A DNA stretch of 64,000 nt from Methylobacterium isbiliense (GTDB taxonomy: Bacteria > Pseudomonadota > Alphaproteobacteria > Rhizobiales > Beijerinckiaceae), in assembly GCF_022179325.1 (NCBI RefSeq), contig NZ_BPQQ01000034.1, forward strand, positions 1 to 64,000, read 5' to 3'. Positions 28,769-38,600 of the stretch are shown in pieces. The notes beneath the pieces were generated by a model. It searched no databases. It saw nothing but the letters and a program-made list of their open reading frames with translations, and had not been told where the DNA came from. Each line of letters starts with the position of its first letter. Position 1 is the stretch's first letter. Position numbers and translations under genes: made by a program.

Positions 28769-29773
28769 CTCCAGCGCCGCGCGGGAGACCATCGCCACGG
28801 CCTCCGACAGGGTCTCCAGCCCGGCGCTCGCCCGCATGCCGGCGGTGGAGAGGTGGCGCCGGAAGCCGCGCGCGCCGGGCCGGCCGTTGAACAGGCCGAG
28901 CATGTGACGCGTCATGGCGTGCAGCCGCACGCCCTCGGCGAGACGCGCCGCCATGTAGGGCCGATAGGCCTCGACGGCGGCGAACGGGTCGGCCGCCGGG
29001 GCGGGCGCGCCGAACAGGAGCGGGTCGACGCCGAGCAGCAGCGCCGGCTCCGCATAGGCCGCCCGGCCGAGCATCACGCCGTCGACATGGGCGAGCTGGC
29101 CCTGCGCCTCGTCCAGAGTCTTCAGGCCGCCGTTGACCGCCACCGGCAGGTCGGGATGGGCGCGCTTCAGGCGGTGGACGCGGGAATAGTCGAGGGGCGG
29201 GATGTCCCGGTTCTCCTTCGGGGAGAGGCCCTGGAGCCACGCCTTGCGGGCGTGCACCACGAGGGCGTCGACGCCCGCCTCGCGCACCGCCAGGGTTAGC
29301 GCGTCGAGGGCGGCCCCCGGGTCCTGGTCGTCGACGCCGATGCGGCACTTCACCGTGACGGGGATGCCCACCGCCCCCTTCATGGCCGCCACGCAGGCGC
29401 CGACGAGGGCGGGCTCGCGCATCAGGCAGGCGCCGAAGCGCCCGTCCTGCACCCGGTCGGAGGGGCAGCCGACGTTGAGGTTCACCTCCGCGTAGCCGAA
29501 CTCCTCGGCGATGCGGGCCGCCCGCGCGAGGTCCTGCGGATCGGAGCCGCCGAGCTGGAGCGCGACGGGCTGCTCCTCGGGCGAGAAGCCGAGCAGCCGC
29601 TCGCGCGGCCCGTGCAGCACGGCGCCGGTCGTCACCATCTCGGTGTAGAGCCGGGCGCGGGCCGAGAGGAGGCGGTGGAAGACCCGGCAATGCCGGTCGG
29701 TCCAGTCCATCATCGGCGCCACGGAGAACCGCCACGGGCTGACGTCGCCGGATGCTTCGGTCTGCGCGGTCAC
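28757..29773 (-). CDS. dusA: tRNA dihydrouridine synthase A
   Basis: FMN enzyme that reduces specific uridines in the tRNA D-loop. The 338-residue frame from GTG at 29773 follows a GAGGA ribosome site; a longer start upstream adds only Arg-rich sequence. It shows SVAPMMDWTDRHCRVFHRLL (FMN site), YTEMVTTGAVLHG, VALQLGGSDPQDLARAA, EVNLNVGCPSDRVQ and the catalytic cysteine in RFGACLM. VVHARKAWLQGLSPKENRDIPPL and VNGGLKTLDEA follow. These together mark the DusA subfamily rather than DusB or DusC. Confidence 0.95.
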   Translation of the reverse strand: MTAQTEASGDVSPWRFSVAPMMDWTDRHCRVFHRLLSARARLYTEMVTTGAVLHGPRERLLGFSPEEQPVALQLGGSDPQDLARAARIAEEFGYAEVNLNVGCPSDRVQDGRFGACLMREPALVGACVAAMKGAVGIPVTVKCRIGVDDQDPGAALDALTLAVREAGVDALVVHARKAWLQGLSPKENRDIPPLDYSRVHRLKRAHPDLPVAVNGGLKTLDEAQGQLAHVDGVMLGRAAYAEPALLLGVDPLLFGAPAPAADPFAAVEAYRPYMAARLAEGVRLHAMTRHMLGLFNGRPGARGFRRHLSTAGMRASAGLETLSEAVAMVSRAALEAAA

Positions 29774-29954
29774 GTGGTTCCTCGTTCCACTGGGCTCCCC
29801 GTTCGCTCCGTCCGCAGCCGTGCCGGCCTCGCACGGCATCCCGCGGGCGTGCGGCCGGGCGTCGGCGGAGAGATGGGAGCGCCGGATACCACGCGCAAAC
29901 CGCCGCCAACAGCCGGGGCGCCCCATCCGGGTCAGGCGGCCGGGAGGCGCCCCG

Positions 29955-31094
29955 TCAGGCCGGGCGCGTGCCGCGGCGCCAGACGCCGTCCTCGCGCATC
30001 ATGTTCATGAGCAGGCCCTCGCGCAGGCCGCGGTCGGCGATGCGCAGGCGCTCGGACGGGAAGGCGCGGCGGATCGCCTCCAGGATGGCGCAGCCGGCGA
30101 GCACGAGGTCGGCCCGGTCGCGGCCGATGCAGGGGTTGCGCGCCCGCTCGGAGAGCCGCGTGTCGAGGAGGTCCGAGATCGCGGTCGAGACCTCCCGGTC
30201 GCTCATCCACAGCCCGTCGATGCGCCGCCGGTCGTAGCGGGGCAGGCGCAGGTGCATGGCGGCGAGCGTCGTCACGGTGCCGGAGGTGCCGAGCAGGTGG
30301 AAATGCGGCGCGTGGGCGGCGGCGCCGGCCATCAGGGCGAACTTGGTGAGCTTGTCGGCGACGTCCTCGACCATGCCCTCGAAGATCGACCGGGTGACGT
30401 CGGCCCCGCCGTAGCGCTCCGCGAGCGTGACGACGCCCACGGGCAGCGAATCCCAGGCGCGGATGCGCAGGGTGGGATCGGCGCTGCGGGCGAGCGCGGC
30501 GCTGCCGTCGAGCCAGACGATCTCGGTGGAGCCGCCGCCGATATCGAAGATCACCACCGACTCGGCCTGCCGGTCGGCGAGCGCGGCGCAGCCCGTCACC
30601 GCCAGATAGGCCTCGGTGCGCCGGTCCACGATCTCGAGGTCGATGCCGACCTCGCGGCGTACCCGCGCCACGAAGGCCGGGCCGTTCACGGCGAGCCGGC
30701 AGGCCTCGGTGGCGATGGTCTTGGCCCGCACCACGCCGCGGCCGTCCATCTTGGCGCGGCAGACACCCAGGGCCTCGACGGTGCGCTCGATGGCGTCCTC
30801 GCTCAGCCGGTCGGTGCTCCCCAGCCCCTCGCCGAGGCGCACGATGCGCGAGAAGGCGTCGACCACCCGGAAGCCGTAGGGCGCGGGCTCGGCGATGAGC
30901 AGGCGGCAATTGTTGGTGCCGAGGTCCAGGGCCGCGTAGAGCCGGCGCCGGCCCGGCTGCGGGGCCGTGGTGCGGCCCGGCCGGGCATGGCCGACCGCCG
31001 ACGCCTCACGCCGCAGCAGCGGGGCGCTGGCGCGCGCAGGCTCTCCCCGGTCCGCGGCGCGCGCCGGCCCGGGGGCGGCAGTCTCGTCCCTCAC
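29955..31094 (-). CDS. Ppx/GppA family phosphatase (exopolyphosphatase or pppGpp phosphohydrolase)
   Basis: A 379-residue member of the actin-fold ASKHA superfamily, acting on polyphosphate or on pppGpp. Core motifs are AALDLGTNNCRLLIA (phosphate 1), VRAKTIATEACR, VVIFDIGGGSTEIVWL (phosphate 2) and LLGTSGTVTTLAAM. The first 50 residues are a disordered Arg/Ala/Pro leader that may reflect an over-long start. The C-terminal extension of long Ppx proteins is missing, as in other alphaproteobacterial two-domain forms. Both candidate substrates link it to the stringent and phosphate-starvation responses. Confidence 0.88.
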   Translation of the reverse strand: MRDETAAPGPARAADRGEPARASAPLLRREASAVGHARPGRTTAPQPGRRRLYAALDLGTNNCRLLIAEPAPYGFRVVDAFSRIVRLGEGLGSTDRLSEDAIERTVEALGVCRAKMDGRGVVRAKTIATEACRLAVNGPAFVARVRREVGIDLEIVDRRTEAYLAVTGCAALADRQAESVVIFDIGGGSTEIVWLDGSAALARSADPTLRIRAWDSLPVGVVTLAERYGGADVTRSIFEGMVEDVADKLTKFALMAGAAAHAPHFHLLGTSGTVTTLAAMHLRLPRYDRRRIDGLWMSDREVSTAISDLLDTRLSERARNPCIGRDRADLVLAGCAILEAIRRAFPSERLRIADRGLREGLLMNMMREDGVWRRGTRPA

Positions 31095-31254
31095 GACGCC
31101 AACGATCCTTCAGGCCCGCCGTCCGGGACGGGCAACGCTGTCATAGAGCAAGCTTACGTGCCCGCGGGCAGAACGCAAACCCGTGTTCGTGCGTGTTCGC
31201 AGGTCTTGTACGCGGGTCTTGCATGCGGGCCTCGGCGCGCGACGACGCCCCGGC

Positions 31255-31722
31255 TCACGCCTTCATGGCGGCCGCCAGGCGGGGCTGGGGCCGCAGCAGG
31301 CTCTTGACCTGCGAGAAGGGGCGCGGGCGGTTGATGACCTCGTCCAGGCGCGACCACAGGGTCTTGGGCGAGAACGGCTTGGCGATGATCTCGTTGACCC
31401 CGAGGTTGACCGCGCGGTCGATGACGTTGCGCCGCGGCTGGGCCAGCATGAGGATGATCGGCACGGTCGGGGCGGGCGAGGTCGCGGGCGTGCGGGCGAG
31501 CCGGATGAACTCCTCGCCCGACAGGATCGCGAGATCCCAGTCGAGCACCACGAGGTCGGGCTTGCTCTCGGCGAGCACGCCCAGCGCCTCGGCCCCGTCC
31601 GGCGCCTCCAGCACGCGCTTGATGCCCACGCGCATCAGCATGTCGCGCACGATGCGGCGGATATAGAGGCTCTCGTCCACCACCAGGGCGGACAGATCCG
31701 GGAAGGTCGGAGTCGCAATCAT
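31255..31722 (-). CDS. Single-domain response regulator (CheY-like)
   Basis: A 155-residue receiver domain with no output domain. The acidic pocket is SALVVDESLYIRRIV (near residue 16), the phospho-acceptor is Asp-61 in LVVLDWDLAILSGEEFI, and the conserved lysine is in NEIIAKPFSPKTLWSR. Only one acidic residue pair of the usual two is strict, as the pocket reads DE rather than DD. The C-terminal 25 residues are a basic tail. Such regulators act by binding partner proteins such as kinases or motors. No kinase gene is adjacent. Confidence 0.85.
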   Translation of the reverse strand: MIATPTFPDLSALVVDESLYIRRIVRDMLMRVGIKRVLEAPDGAEALGVLAESKPDLVVLDWDLAILSGEEFIRLARTPATSPAPTVPIILMLAQPRRNVIDRAVNLGVNEIIAKPFSPKTLWSRLDEVINRPRPFSQVKSLLRPQPRLAAAMKA

Positions 31723-31912
31723 CGGCGTGCGGGCGTCGGCTGCGGCAGCCTAGGCGCCGGACTCCTAGGGCTTCGCTAACGCGACCGGCACAATGCACGC
31801 CGCGCGGCGCCGGCCGGATGCTGGACGACGGCGCCCGCCGGACGAGATAAGTCTGAACTGCGCCGAACCGGTCTGCGCACCGGCGGGGCGCGCTTGCGGG
31901 AGGAGCGCGGAC

Positions 31913-32833
31913 GTGCGGGTGAGCATCATCGGCTGCGGCACCGTGGGCGCGAGCTGGGCGGCGCTGTTCCTCGCCCACGGCCACGACGTGACGGCGACGG
32001 ATCCGGCGCCCGGGGCGCGGGAGCGCCTCGACGCCTTCGTGGAGAGCGCCCGCCGCCAGCTCGCCGACCTCGGCCTGCGCGGCGAGGGCCGCCTGCGTTT
32101 CGTGGCCGGCACGGCGGAGGCCCTGGAGGGGGCCGAGTACGTGCAGGAGAACGCCCCCGAGAACGAGGCGCTCAAGCGCGCGCTCCTGGCCGAGATCGAC
32201 CGGCAGGCGGCGCCCGAGGTGCTCATCGCCAGCAGCACCTCGGCACTGGTGCGCAGCGCCATCGTGGCGGATTGCGCGCGGCCGGAGCGGGTGCTCGTCG
32301 CCCACCCGTTCAACCCGCCCCACCTCGTGCCGCTGGTGGAGATCGTGGCGGGCGACGCGCAGGTCGCGGCGCGGGCGGCCGCCCTCTACCGGGGGCTCGG
32401 CCGGCGGCCGGTGATCCTGCGGCGCGAGATGCCGGGCCACATCGCCAACCGGCTCGCCTCGGCCCTCTACCGGGAGGCGGTGAACCTGGTGGCGGAAGGG
32501 GTGGCGAGCGTCGCCGACATCGACGCCGCGCTCTGCCACGGGCCGGGCCTGCGTTGGGCCCTGATGGGGCCGCACCTGACCTACCATCTCGGGGGCGGTC
32601 CGGGCGGCATCGCGCATTACCTGGAGCATCTCGGGCCGAGCCAGGAGCGGCGCTGGGCGAGCCTGGGCCGGCCGGCCCTGACGCCGGAGGTGCGCGCCGC
32701 CATCGCGGCGGGCGTCGCGGCCGAGGCCGGATCGCTCGGCATCGCCGACCTGGAGGCCCGGCGCGACCGGGCGCTCATCGCCATCCTGAAGGCGCGCACC
32801 CCGGTGGCGCCCGAGCCCGAGGACCAGCCGTGA
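31913..32833 (+). CDS. 3-hydroxyacyl-CoA dehydrogenase-fold protein, L-carnitine 3-dehydrogenase-like
   Basis: A 306-residue NAD-dependent dehydrogenase. The N-terminal Rossmann site is VSIIGCGTVGASWAALFLAHGHDV; YVQENAPENEALKRALLAEI, IASSTSALVRS and VLVAHPFNPPHLVPLVEI follow, and the C-terminal domain has GPGLRWALMGPHLTYHLGGG. This combination is typical of the stand-alone dehydrogenases of carnitine and related 3-hydroxy acids rather than of beta-oxidation fusions. GTG at 31913 follows a GGGAGGA ribosome site. Its stop overlaps the start of a BKACE enzyme, the pair that turns carnitine into dehydrocarnitine and then cleaves it. Another hydroxy acid is possible. Confidence 0.78.
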   Translation: MRVSIIGCGTVGASWAALFLAHGHDVTATDPAPGARERLDAFVESARRQLADLGLRGEGRLRFVAGTAEALEGAEYVQENAPENEALKRALLAEIDRQAAPEVLIASSTSALVRSAIVADCARPERVLVAHPFNPPHLVPLVEIVAGDAQVAARAAALYRGLGRRPVILRREMPGHIANRLASALYREAVNLVAEGVASVADIDAALCHGPGLRWALMGPHLTYHLGGGPGGIAHYLEHLGPSQERRWASLGRPALTPEVRAAIAAGVAAEAGSLGIADLEARRDRALIAILKARTPVAPEPEDQP

Positions 32834-33657
32834 CGAAGCCGCTCATCATCATGGTCGCGCCCAACGGGGCGCGCCGGACCAAGGCCGACCACCCGGCCCT
32901 GCCGATCGCCCCGCGCGAACTCGGGCTCGACGCCGCGCGCTGCCGCGAGGCGGGCGCGGCGATGATCCACCTGCACGTGCGCGATGCCGAGGAGCGCCAC
33001 AGCCTCGACGTCGACCGCTACCGGGCGGCGATCGCGGCGGTGCGCCGCGAGGCCGGAGCCGAGATGATCGTCCAGGTGACGACGGAGTCGGTCGGCCTGT
33101 TCTCCCCGGCCGAGCAGATGGCCGCCATGCGGGCGCTGCGGCCCGAGGCCTTCTCGGTGGCGGTGCGCGAACTCTTCGTCGAGCCGGACGACGAGGCCGA
33201 GGCGGGCGCCTTCCTGGCCGAGCAGGCCCGGGCCGGCACCCTGGTGCAGCACATCCTGTACGATGCGGGCGACGTCACGCGCTTCCAGGGTCTGGCCGCC
33301 CGCGGGCTGATCCCGCTGGAGCGCGCCAGCGTGCTGTTCGTGCTCGGCCGCTACAGCACCGGCCAGCGCTCCGAACCGGCCGACCTGCTGCCCTTCCTGG
33401 CAGCATGGAACTCGGGCCACCACCTCGACCTGCCCTGGTCGCTCTGCGCCTTCGGTCCCCGCGAGGCGGCCTGCCTGATCGCCGCCGCGACGCTGGGGGG
33501 CGACGCCCGGGTCGGGTTCGAGAACAACCTCTGGCGTCCGGACGGCAGCCTCGCCTCCGACAACGCCGCGCAGGTGGCCGACCTCGCCGCCCTCGCCCGC
33601 GGCCTCGGCCTGACGGTCGCGGATCCGGCGACCGCGCGGGCTCTGCTCGCGGCCTGA
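32830..33657 (+). CDS. BKACE family beta-keto acid cleavage enzyme (DUF849)
   Basis: A 275-residue zinc-dependent TIM-barrel enzyme that condenses a beta-keto acid with acetyl-CoA and cleaves it to a CoA ester and acetoacetate. The zinc-binding AAMIHLHVRDAEERHSLD is near residue 40, followed by IVQVTTESVGLFSPAEQ and a C-terminal RVGFENNLWRPDGSLASDN. It starts with GTG inside the end of the dehydrogenase gene (GTGA overlap). The pairing matches the CdhA-CdhC step of carnitine breakdown, in which dehydrocarnitine is cleaved to betainyl-CoA. The companion thioesterase (CdhB) and transport genes are not here, so the substrate is an inference. Confidence 0.8.
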   Translation: MTKPLIIMVAPNGARRTKADHPALPIAPRELGLDAARCREAGAAMIHLHVRDAEERHSLDVDRYRAAIAAVRREAGAEMIVQVTTESVGLFSPAEQMAAMRALRPEAFSVAVRELFVEPDDEAEAGAFLAEQARAGTLVQHILYDAGDVTRFQGLAARGLIPLERASVLFVLGRYSTGQRSEPADLLPFLAAWNSGHHLDLPWSLCAFGPREAACLIAAATLGGDARVGFENNLWRPDGSLASDNAAQVADLAALARGLGLTVADPATARALLAA

Positions 33658-33748
33658 CCGGCGACGATGCTGCGGCGCAGCGCGACGCATTGACAGAATG
33701 CCGCAGGCGTCTTGCTCCGCGGGCGCCGCAACCCCACTGTGACGCTGC

Positions 33749-34132
33749 GTGTCGGACCTTTGGACTCATATCGCGCGGACCTGCGCGGCGGCCCTGATGG
33801 GGCTTGCCCTGATGCTGGCCGCGGCACCGATGGCGGAGGCGGCCACCGGCCGCGCCGGCCCGGTCCTGCGCGCGGCCTCCGCACCGACGCTCCAGCTCAG
33901 CCTGCAGGCCCTGCGGTTGGCCAAGCCCGGCCGCGACGCGGCCTGCGCCGTCTCGGCGCCGGGCGTCGAGCATCCGCGCGTCGACGACGGGGGTGCGGCG
34001 AGCCAGGTCTGCCCCGGCACCACCCGCAAGCAGGCCGCCGCCTCTTGCGCGCTCCTGCCTCCGCGGTCGCTCGGCTCCTGTCCGCTGCCCGGCGCGACCC
34101 GGCTCGACCGCCCGCCGAAACGCCCGGCCTGA
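33749..34132 (+). CDS. Small secreted hypothetical protein
   Basis: A 127-residue protein with a GTG start at 33749 and a convincing signal peptide (ARTCAAALMGLALMLAAAPMAEA). The mature part is Ala/Arg/Pro-rich with four Cys residues and no recognised domain. It lies between the BKACE gene and the RND efflux operon. Support is the signal peptide alone; the composition of the mature part is close to random for this genome. Confidence 0.4.
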   Translation: MSDLWTHIARTCAAALMGLALMLAAAPMAEAATGRAGPVLRAASAPTLQLSLQALRLAKPGRDAACAVSAPGVEHPRVDDGGAASQVCPGTTRKQAAASCALLPPRSLGSCPLPGATRLDRPPKRPA

Positions 34133-34444
34133 CGGCGCGGCAAGACCCGCGCCACACGGCAAGACCGCACGAGACGGCAAGACTGCCCGGCGTGCAGGCG
34201 CTGCGGCGCCTCCGGGTGTAGTCTGCGTCGCGAGTCGTCCGCCTTGCCCCCGTACCCGCGCGGCCTCCCGCCGGTCCGAGGCGCGCCTCGCCGCCACATC
34301 CTGGCCGCGGAGTGCCCTTAAGGAATGCGAAGCGCCGACGACGCAACGCGGCGCCGCTGCGCCCTGCATGCCCGGAGGCCGGACATGCCCCTTCGCTCCC
34401 ATGCCAGCCGCCGCGGGCCCCGTCCCGCCGTGCAGGAGTCGACC

Positions 34445-35662
34445 GTGACACACCGCCTCGTCCTCGCCGTTTCGCTCGCCGCGTTACTGGCGGCCTGCAA
34501 CCCGTCGCAGAGGGCCGCCGCCCCCGCCCAGACGCCGCCGACCGAGGTCAGCGTCGTGACCGTGAAGGCGCAGCCGATCCCGTTCGAGCGCGAGTTGCCC
34601 GGCCGCGTGGCCCCCACCCGCATCGCCGAGGTGCGCGCCCGCGTCTCGGGCCTCGTGGTCAAGCGCACCTTCCAGCAGGGCAGCCAGGTCAAGGAAGGCG
34701 ACATCCTCTACAAGATCGACCCGGCGCCCTATCAGGTCGAACTCGACAGCGCCGAGGCGACGCTGGCCCGGACCGAGGCGGCCCTGGTGCTGGCCCGCCA
34801 GCAGGCCGACCGCCTCGAGACCCTGCTCTCGCGCCAGACCGCGAGCCAAGCCCAGTACGACGCCGCCTTCGCGGCCCAGAAGCAGGCCGAGGCCGAGGTG
34901 GCGGGCGCCAAGGCGTCCCGCGACCGCGCTCGGCTCAACCTCGGCTACACGGACGTGCGCGCGCCGATCTCCGGCCGCATCGGCCGCGCCCTCGTCACCG
35001 AGGGCGCCCTGATCGAGGTCGGCAGCGCCACGAACCTCGCGACGATCCAGCAGCTCGATCCGATCTACGTCGACATCACCCAATCGGTGAGCGAGCTCAA
35101 CAAGCTGCGGCGCGACCTCGCGAGCGGGGAGCTGGCGAGCGTCGCCCCCAACACCGCGAGCGTGCGCCTGATCATGGACGACGGCACGCTCTACCCGCAG
35201 CCCGGGCGCCTGCTGTTCTCCGACGTCACCGCCGACCCGAGCACCGGCCAGGTCACCCTGCGCGCCGTGATCCCGAACCCGAACAACGAACTCTTCCCCG
35301 GCATGTACGTGCGCGCCCGCATCAAGCAGGGCATCGATGCCGACGCCATCGCGGTGCCCCAGCAGGCGGTCCACCGCTCCAACGACGGCCGGGCGGAGGT
35401 CTGGCTGGTGGGCGAGGGCGACAAGGTGATGCTGCACCCGGTCGAGGTCGGCCCGGTGGTCGAGGGCCAGTGGGTGATCCGCGAGGGCCTCAAGCCCGGC
35501 GACCGGGTGGTGGCCGAGGGCTTCCAGAAGATCGTGGCGGGCACGCAGGTGAAGGCCGTGGCCTGGAAATCCGCCGCCCCGGGCGCGCCCACCTACCCGA
35601 CCGTGGGCGGCCCGGCCAGCGAGGCGGATGCCGTCGCGGCGTCCTTCTCCGAAACCCGCTGA
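34445..35662 (+). CDS. RND efflux periplasmic adaptor lipoprotein
   Basis: A 405-residue membrane fusion protein linking an RND pump to an outer-membrane channel. GTG at 34445 gives the lipoprotein signal THRLVLAVSLAALLAAC with the lipobox LLAAC. The barrel-sandwich parts are ARVSGLVVKRTFQQGSQVKEGDILYKID and YTDVRAPISGRIGRALVTEG, separated by a helical hairpin (EATLARTEAALVLARQQADRL). The C-terminal membrane-proximal domain (PVEVGPVVEGQWVIREGLKPGDRVV) follows. The pump gene begins 12 bases later. No repressor or outer-membrane factor is adjacent. Confidence 0.92.
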   Translation: MTHRLVLAVSLAALLAACNPSQRAAAPAQTPPTEVSVVTVKAQPIPFERELPGRVAPTRIAEVRARVSGLVVKRTFQQGSQVKEGDILYKIDPAPYQVELDSAEATLARTEAALVLARQQADRLETLLSRQTASQAQYDAAFAAQKQAEAEVAGAKASRDRARLNLGYTDVRAPISGRIGRALVTEGALIEVGSATNLATIQQLDPIYVDITQSVSELNKLRRDLASGELASVAPNTASVRLIMDDGTLYPQPGRLLFSDVTADPSTGQVTLRAVIPNPNNELFPGMYVRARIKQGIDADAIAVPQQAVHRSNDGRAEVWLVGEGDKVMLHPVEVGPVVEGQWVIREGLKPGDRVVAEGFQKIVAGTQVKAVAWKSAAPGAPTYPTVGGPASEADAVAASFSETR

Positions 35663-35674
35663 GGAGGACGACGC

Positions 35675-38600
35675 GTGGCTTCGTTCTTCATCGACCGTCC
35701 GGTCTTCGCCTGGGTCGTCGCCCTGTTCATCTGCCTGGGCGGCATCCTGGCGATCCCGCTCCTGCCGATCGCCCAGTACCCGGTCATCGCGCCGCCCTCG
35801 ATCGCCCTCTCGACCGCCTATCCGGGCGCCTCGGTGGAGGACCTCTATACGGGCACGACCCGCCTCATCGAAGACGAACTCAACGGCGCGGCCAACATCC
35901 AGAGCTTCGAATCGGCCTCCGACTCCTTCGGCGTCGTCGAGATCACGGCGAACTTCGCGCCCGGGACCGATCCGGGCTATGCCGGCGTCGAGGTGCAGAA
36001 CCGCCTCAAGCGCGTCGAGGCGCGCCTGCCGGCCGAGGTGCGCCAGCAGGGCATCCTGGTGGAGGAGGCCTCCGCCGCGACCCTCAACATCATCACGCTG
36101 GTCTCCACCGACGGCTCGATGGACGAGGTGGCGCTCGGCGACTTCCTCATCCGCAACGTCATCAACGAGATCCGCCGCATCCCCGGCGTCGGCCGCGCGA
36201 CCCTCTACTCGACCGAGCGCAGCCTGCGCATCTGGGTCGATCCGGACAAGCTCCGGGGCCTGTCGCTCAGCGCCTCCGACGTGACGACGGCGATCCAGAA
36301 CCAGAACGCCCAGATCGCCTCGGGCGCGGTCGGCGCCCAGCCGAGCCCCGCCTCCCACCAGGTGAACTTCCCGATCCTGGTGAAGGGCCAGATGCGGGCG
36401 CCCGAGGAGTTCGGCGCCATCGTGCTGCGGGCCAATCCCGACGGCTCGAACGTGCGCCTGCGCGACATCGCGCGCATCGAACTCGGGGGCGAGGACTACA
36501 AGTTCACCACCCGCCTCAACGGCGGCGAGGCCGCCGGCATCTCGGTGACGCTGGCGCCGGACGGCAACGCGCTCGAAACCGCCAAGGCGATCCGCGCCAA
36601 GATGGAGGAACTCTCCCAGTTCTTCCCCTCGACCGTGAAGTGGGACATCCCCTACGACATCACGCCGGCCGTCAACGCCTCGATCAAGAAGGTGATGATG
36701 ACGCTGATCGAGGCGGTGGTGCTGGTGTTCGTGGTGATGTTCCTGTTCCTGCAGAACATCCGCTACACGCTGATCCCGACCATCGTGGTGCCGATCGCGC
36801 TGCTCGGCACCTGCACGGTGATGCTGCTGGCGGGCTTCTCGATCAACGTGCTGACCATGTTCGGCATGGTGCTGGCCATCGGCATCCTGGTCGACGACGC
36901 CATCGTGGTGGTGGAGAACGTCGAGCGCATCATGAACGAGGAGGGCCTGCCCCCCAAGGAGGCCACCCGCAAGGCGATGGGCCAGATCACCGGCGCCATC
37001 ATCGGCATCACGCTGGTGCTGATCGCGGTGTTCATCCCGATGGCGTTCTTCCCCGGCTCGGTCGGCATCATCTACCGCCAGTTCTCGATCGCGATGGTGA
37101 CCTCGATCGCCTTCTCGGCGCTGCTGGCGCTCTCGCTCACACCCGCGCTCTGCGCGACGCTGCTCAAGCCGATCGAGAAGGGCCACGGCCACGCCAAGGG
37201 CGGCTTCTTCGGCTGGTTCAACCGCGTCGTCGACCGCGAGACCGCGCGCTACGGCCGCGGCGTGCAGTGGGCGATCGCCAAGTCCGGGCGGATGATGGCG
37301 ATCTACCTCGTCCTCGTGGCGGGCGTGGCCTGGGCCTTCGTGCGCCTGCCGGAGGGCTTCCTGCCGGTCGAGGACCAGGGCTTCTTCACGGTCGACATCC
37401 AGACCCCGCCGGGCTCGTCCTTCAACCGGACGCTGGCCGCGGTGAAGAAGGTCGAGGAGCACCTGCTCGCCCAGCCCGGCGTCGCCACGGTGACGATCGT
37501 GAACGGCTTCTCCTTCTCGGGGCAGGGCCAGATGACCTCGCAGGCCTTCGTGACCCTGAAGGACTGGTCGGAGCGCGGACCGGACCAGTCGGCCGCCGCC
37601 CTGGTGGCGGGCACCAACAAGGCGCTGGCGAGCTACAAGGACGCCATCATCCAGGCCCTGGAGCCGCCGCCGATCGACAACCTCGGCAACGCCTCGGGCT
37701 TCAGCTTCCGCCTGCAGGACCGGGCGCAGAAGGGCTACTCGGCCCTGATGGCCGCGCAGGAGCAGCTGCTCTCGCTCGCCCGCAAGAGCCCGGTGCTGAA
37801 GAACGTCTACGTCGAGGGCCTGCCGCCCGCGCCGCAGGCCGAACTGGTCATCGACCGCGAGAAGGCGGCGGCGCTCGGCGTCTCGTTCGAGGCCATCAAC
37901 GAGACCATCCAGGTCAATCTCGGCTCGGTCTACACCAACGACTTCCCGAACCGCGGCAAGATGCAGCGCGTGATCGTGCAGGCGGAGGCCGTGCAGCGGC
38001 TCAACCCGAGCGACCTCCTGAACTACGGCGTGAAGAACCAGCAGGGCACGATGGTGCCGATGTCGTCCTTCGCCGACCTGAAGTGGAGCGTGGGGCCGGC
38101 CCAGATCATCGGCTTCAACGGCTACCAGTCGGTGCGCATCACCGGCGAGCCCGCCGCCGGCTACACCTCGGGCGACGCGATCGCCGAGATGGAGCGGCTG
38201 ATGACGCAGCTGCCCAAGGGCTTCGGCTACACCTGGACCGGCCAGTCGCTGCAGGAGAAGCAGGCGGGCTCGCAGGCGACGCTGCTGCTCGCCCTCTCGG
38301 TGCTGATCGTGTTCCTGTGCCTCGCGGCGCTCTACGAGAGCTGGTCGATCCCGCTCTCGGTGATGCTGGTGATCCCGCTCGGGGTCATCGGCTCGGTGGC
38401 GGGCGTAATGCTGCGGGACATGCCCAACGACGTCTACTTCAAGATCGGGCTCATCACGATCATCGGTCTGTCGGCCAAGAACGCGATCCTGATCATCGAG
38501 TTTGCCAAGGATCTGTGGCGGCCGGGCACGAAGCTGGTCGAGGCGACGGTCGAGGCGTCGCGCCTGCGCTTCCGGCCGATCGTGATGACCTCGCTCGCCT

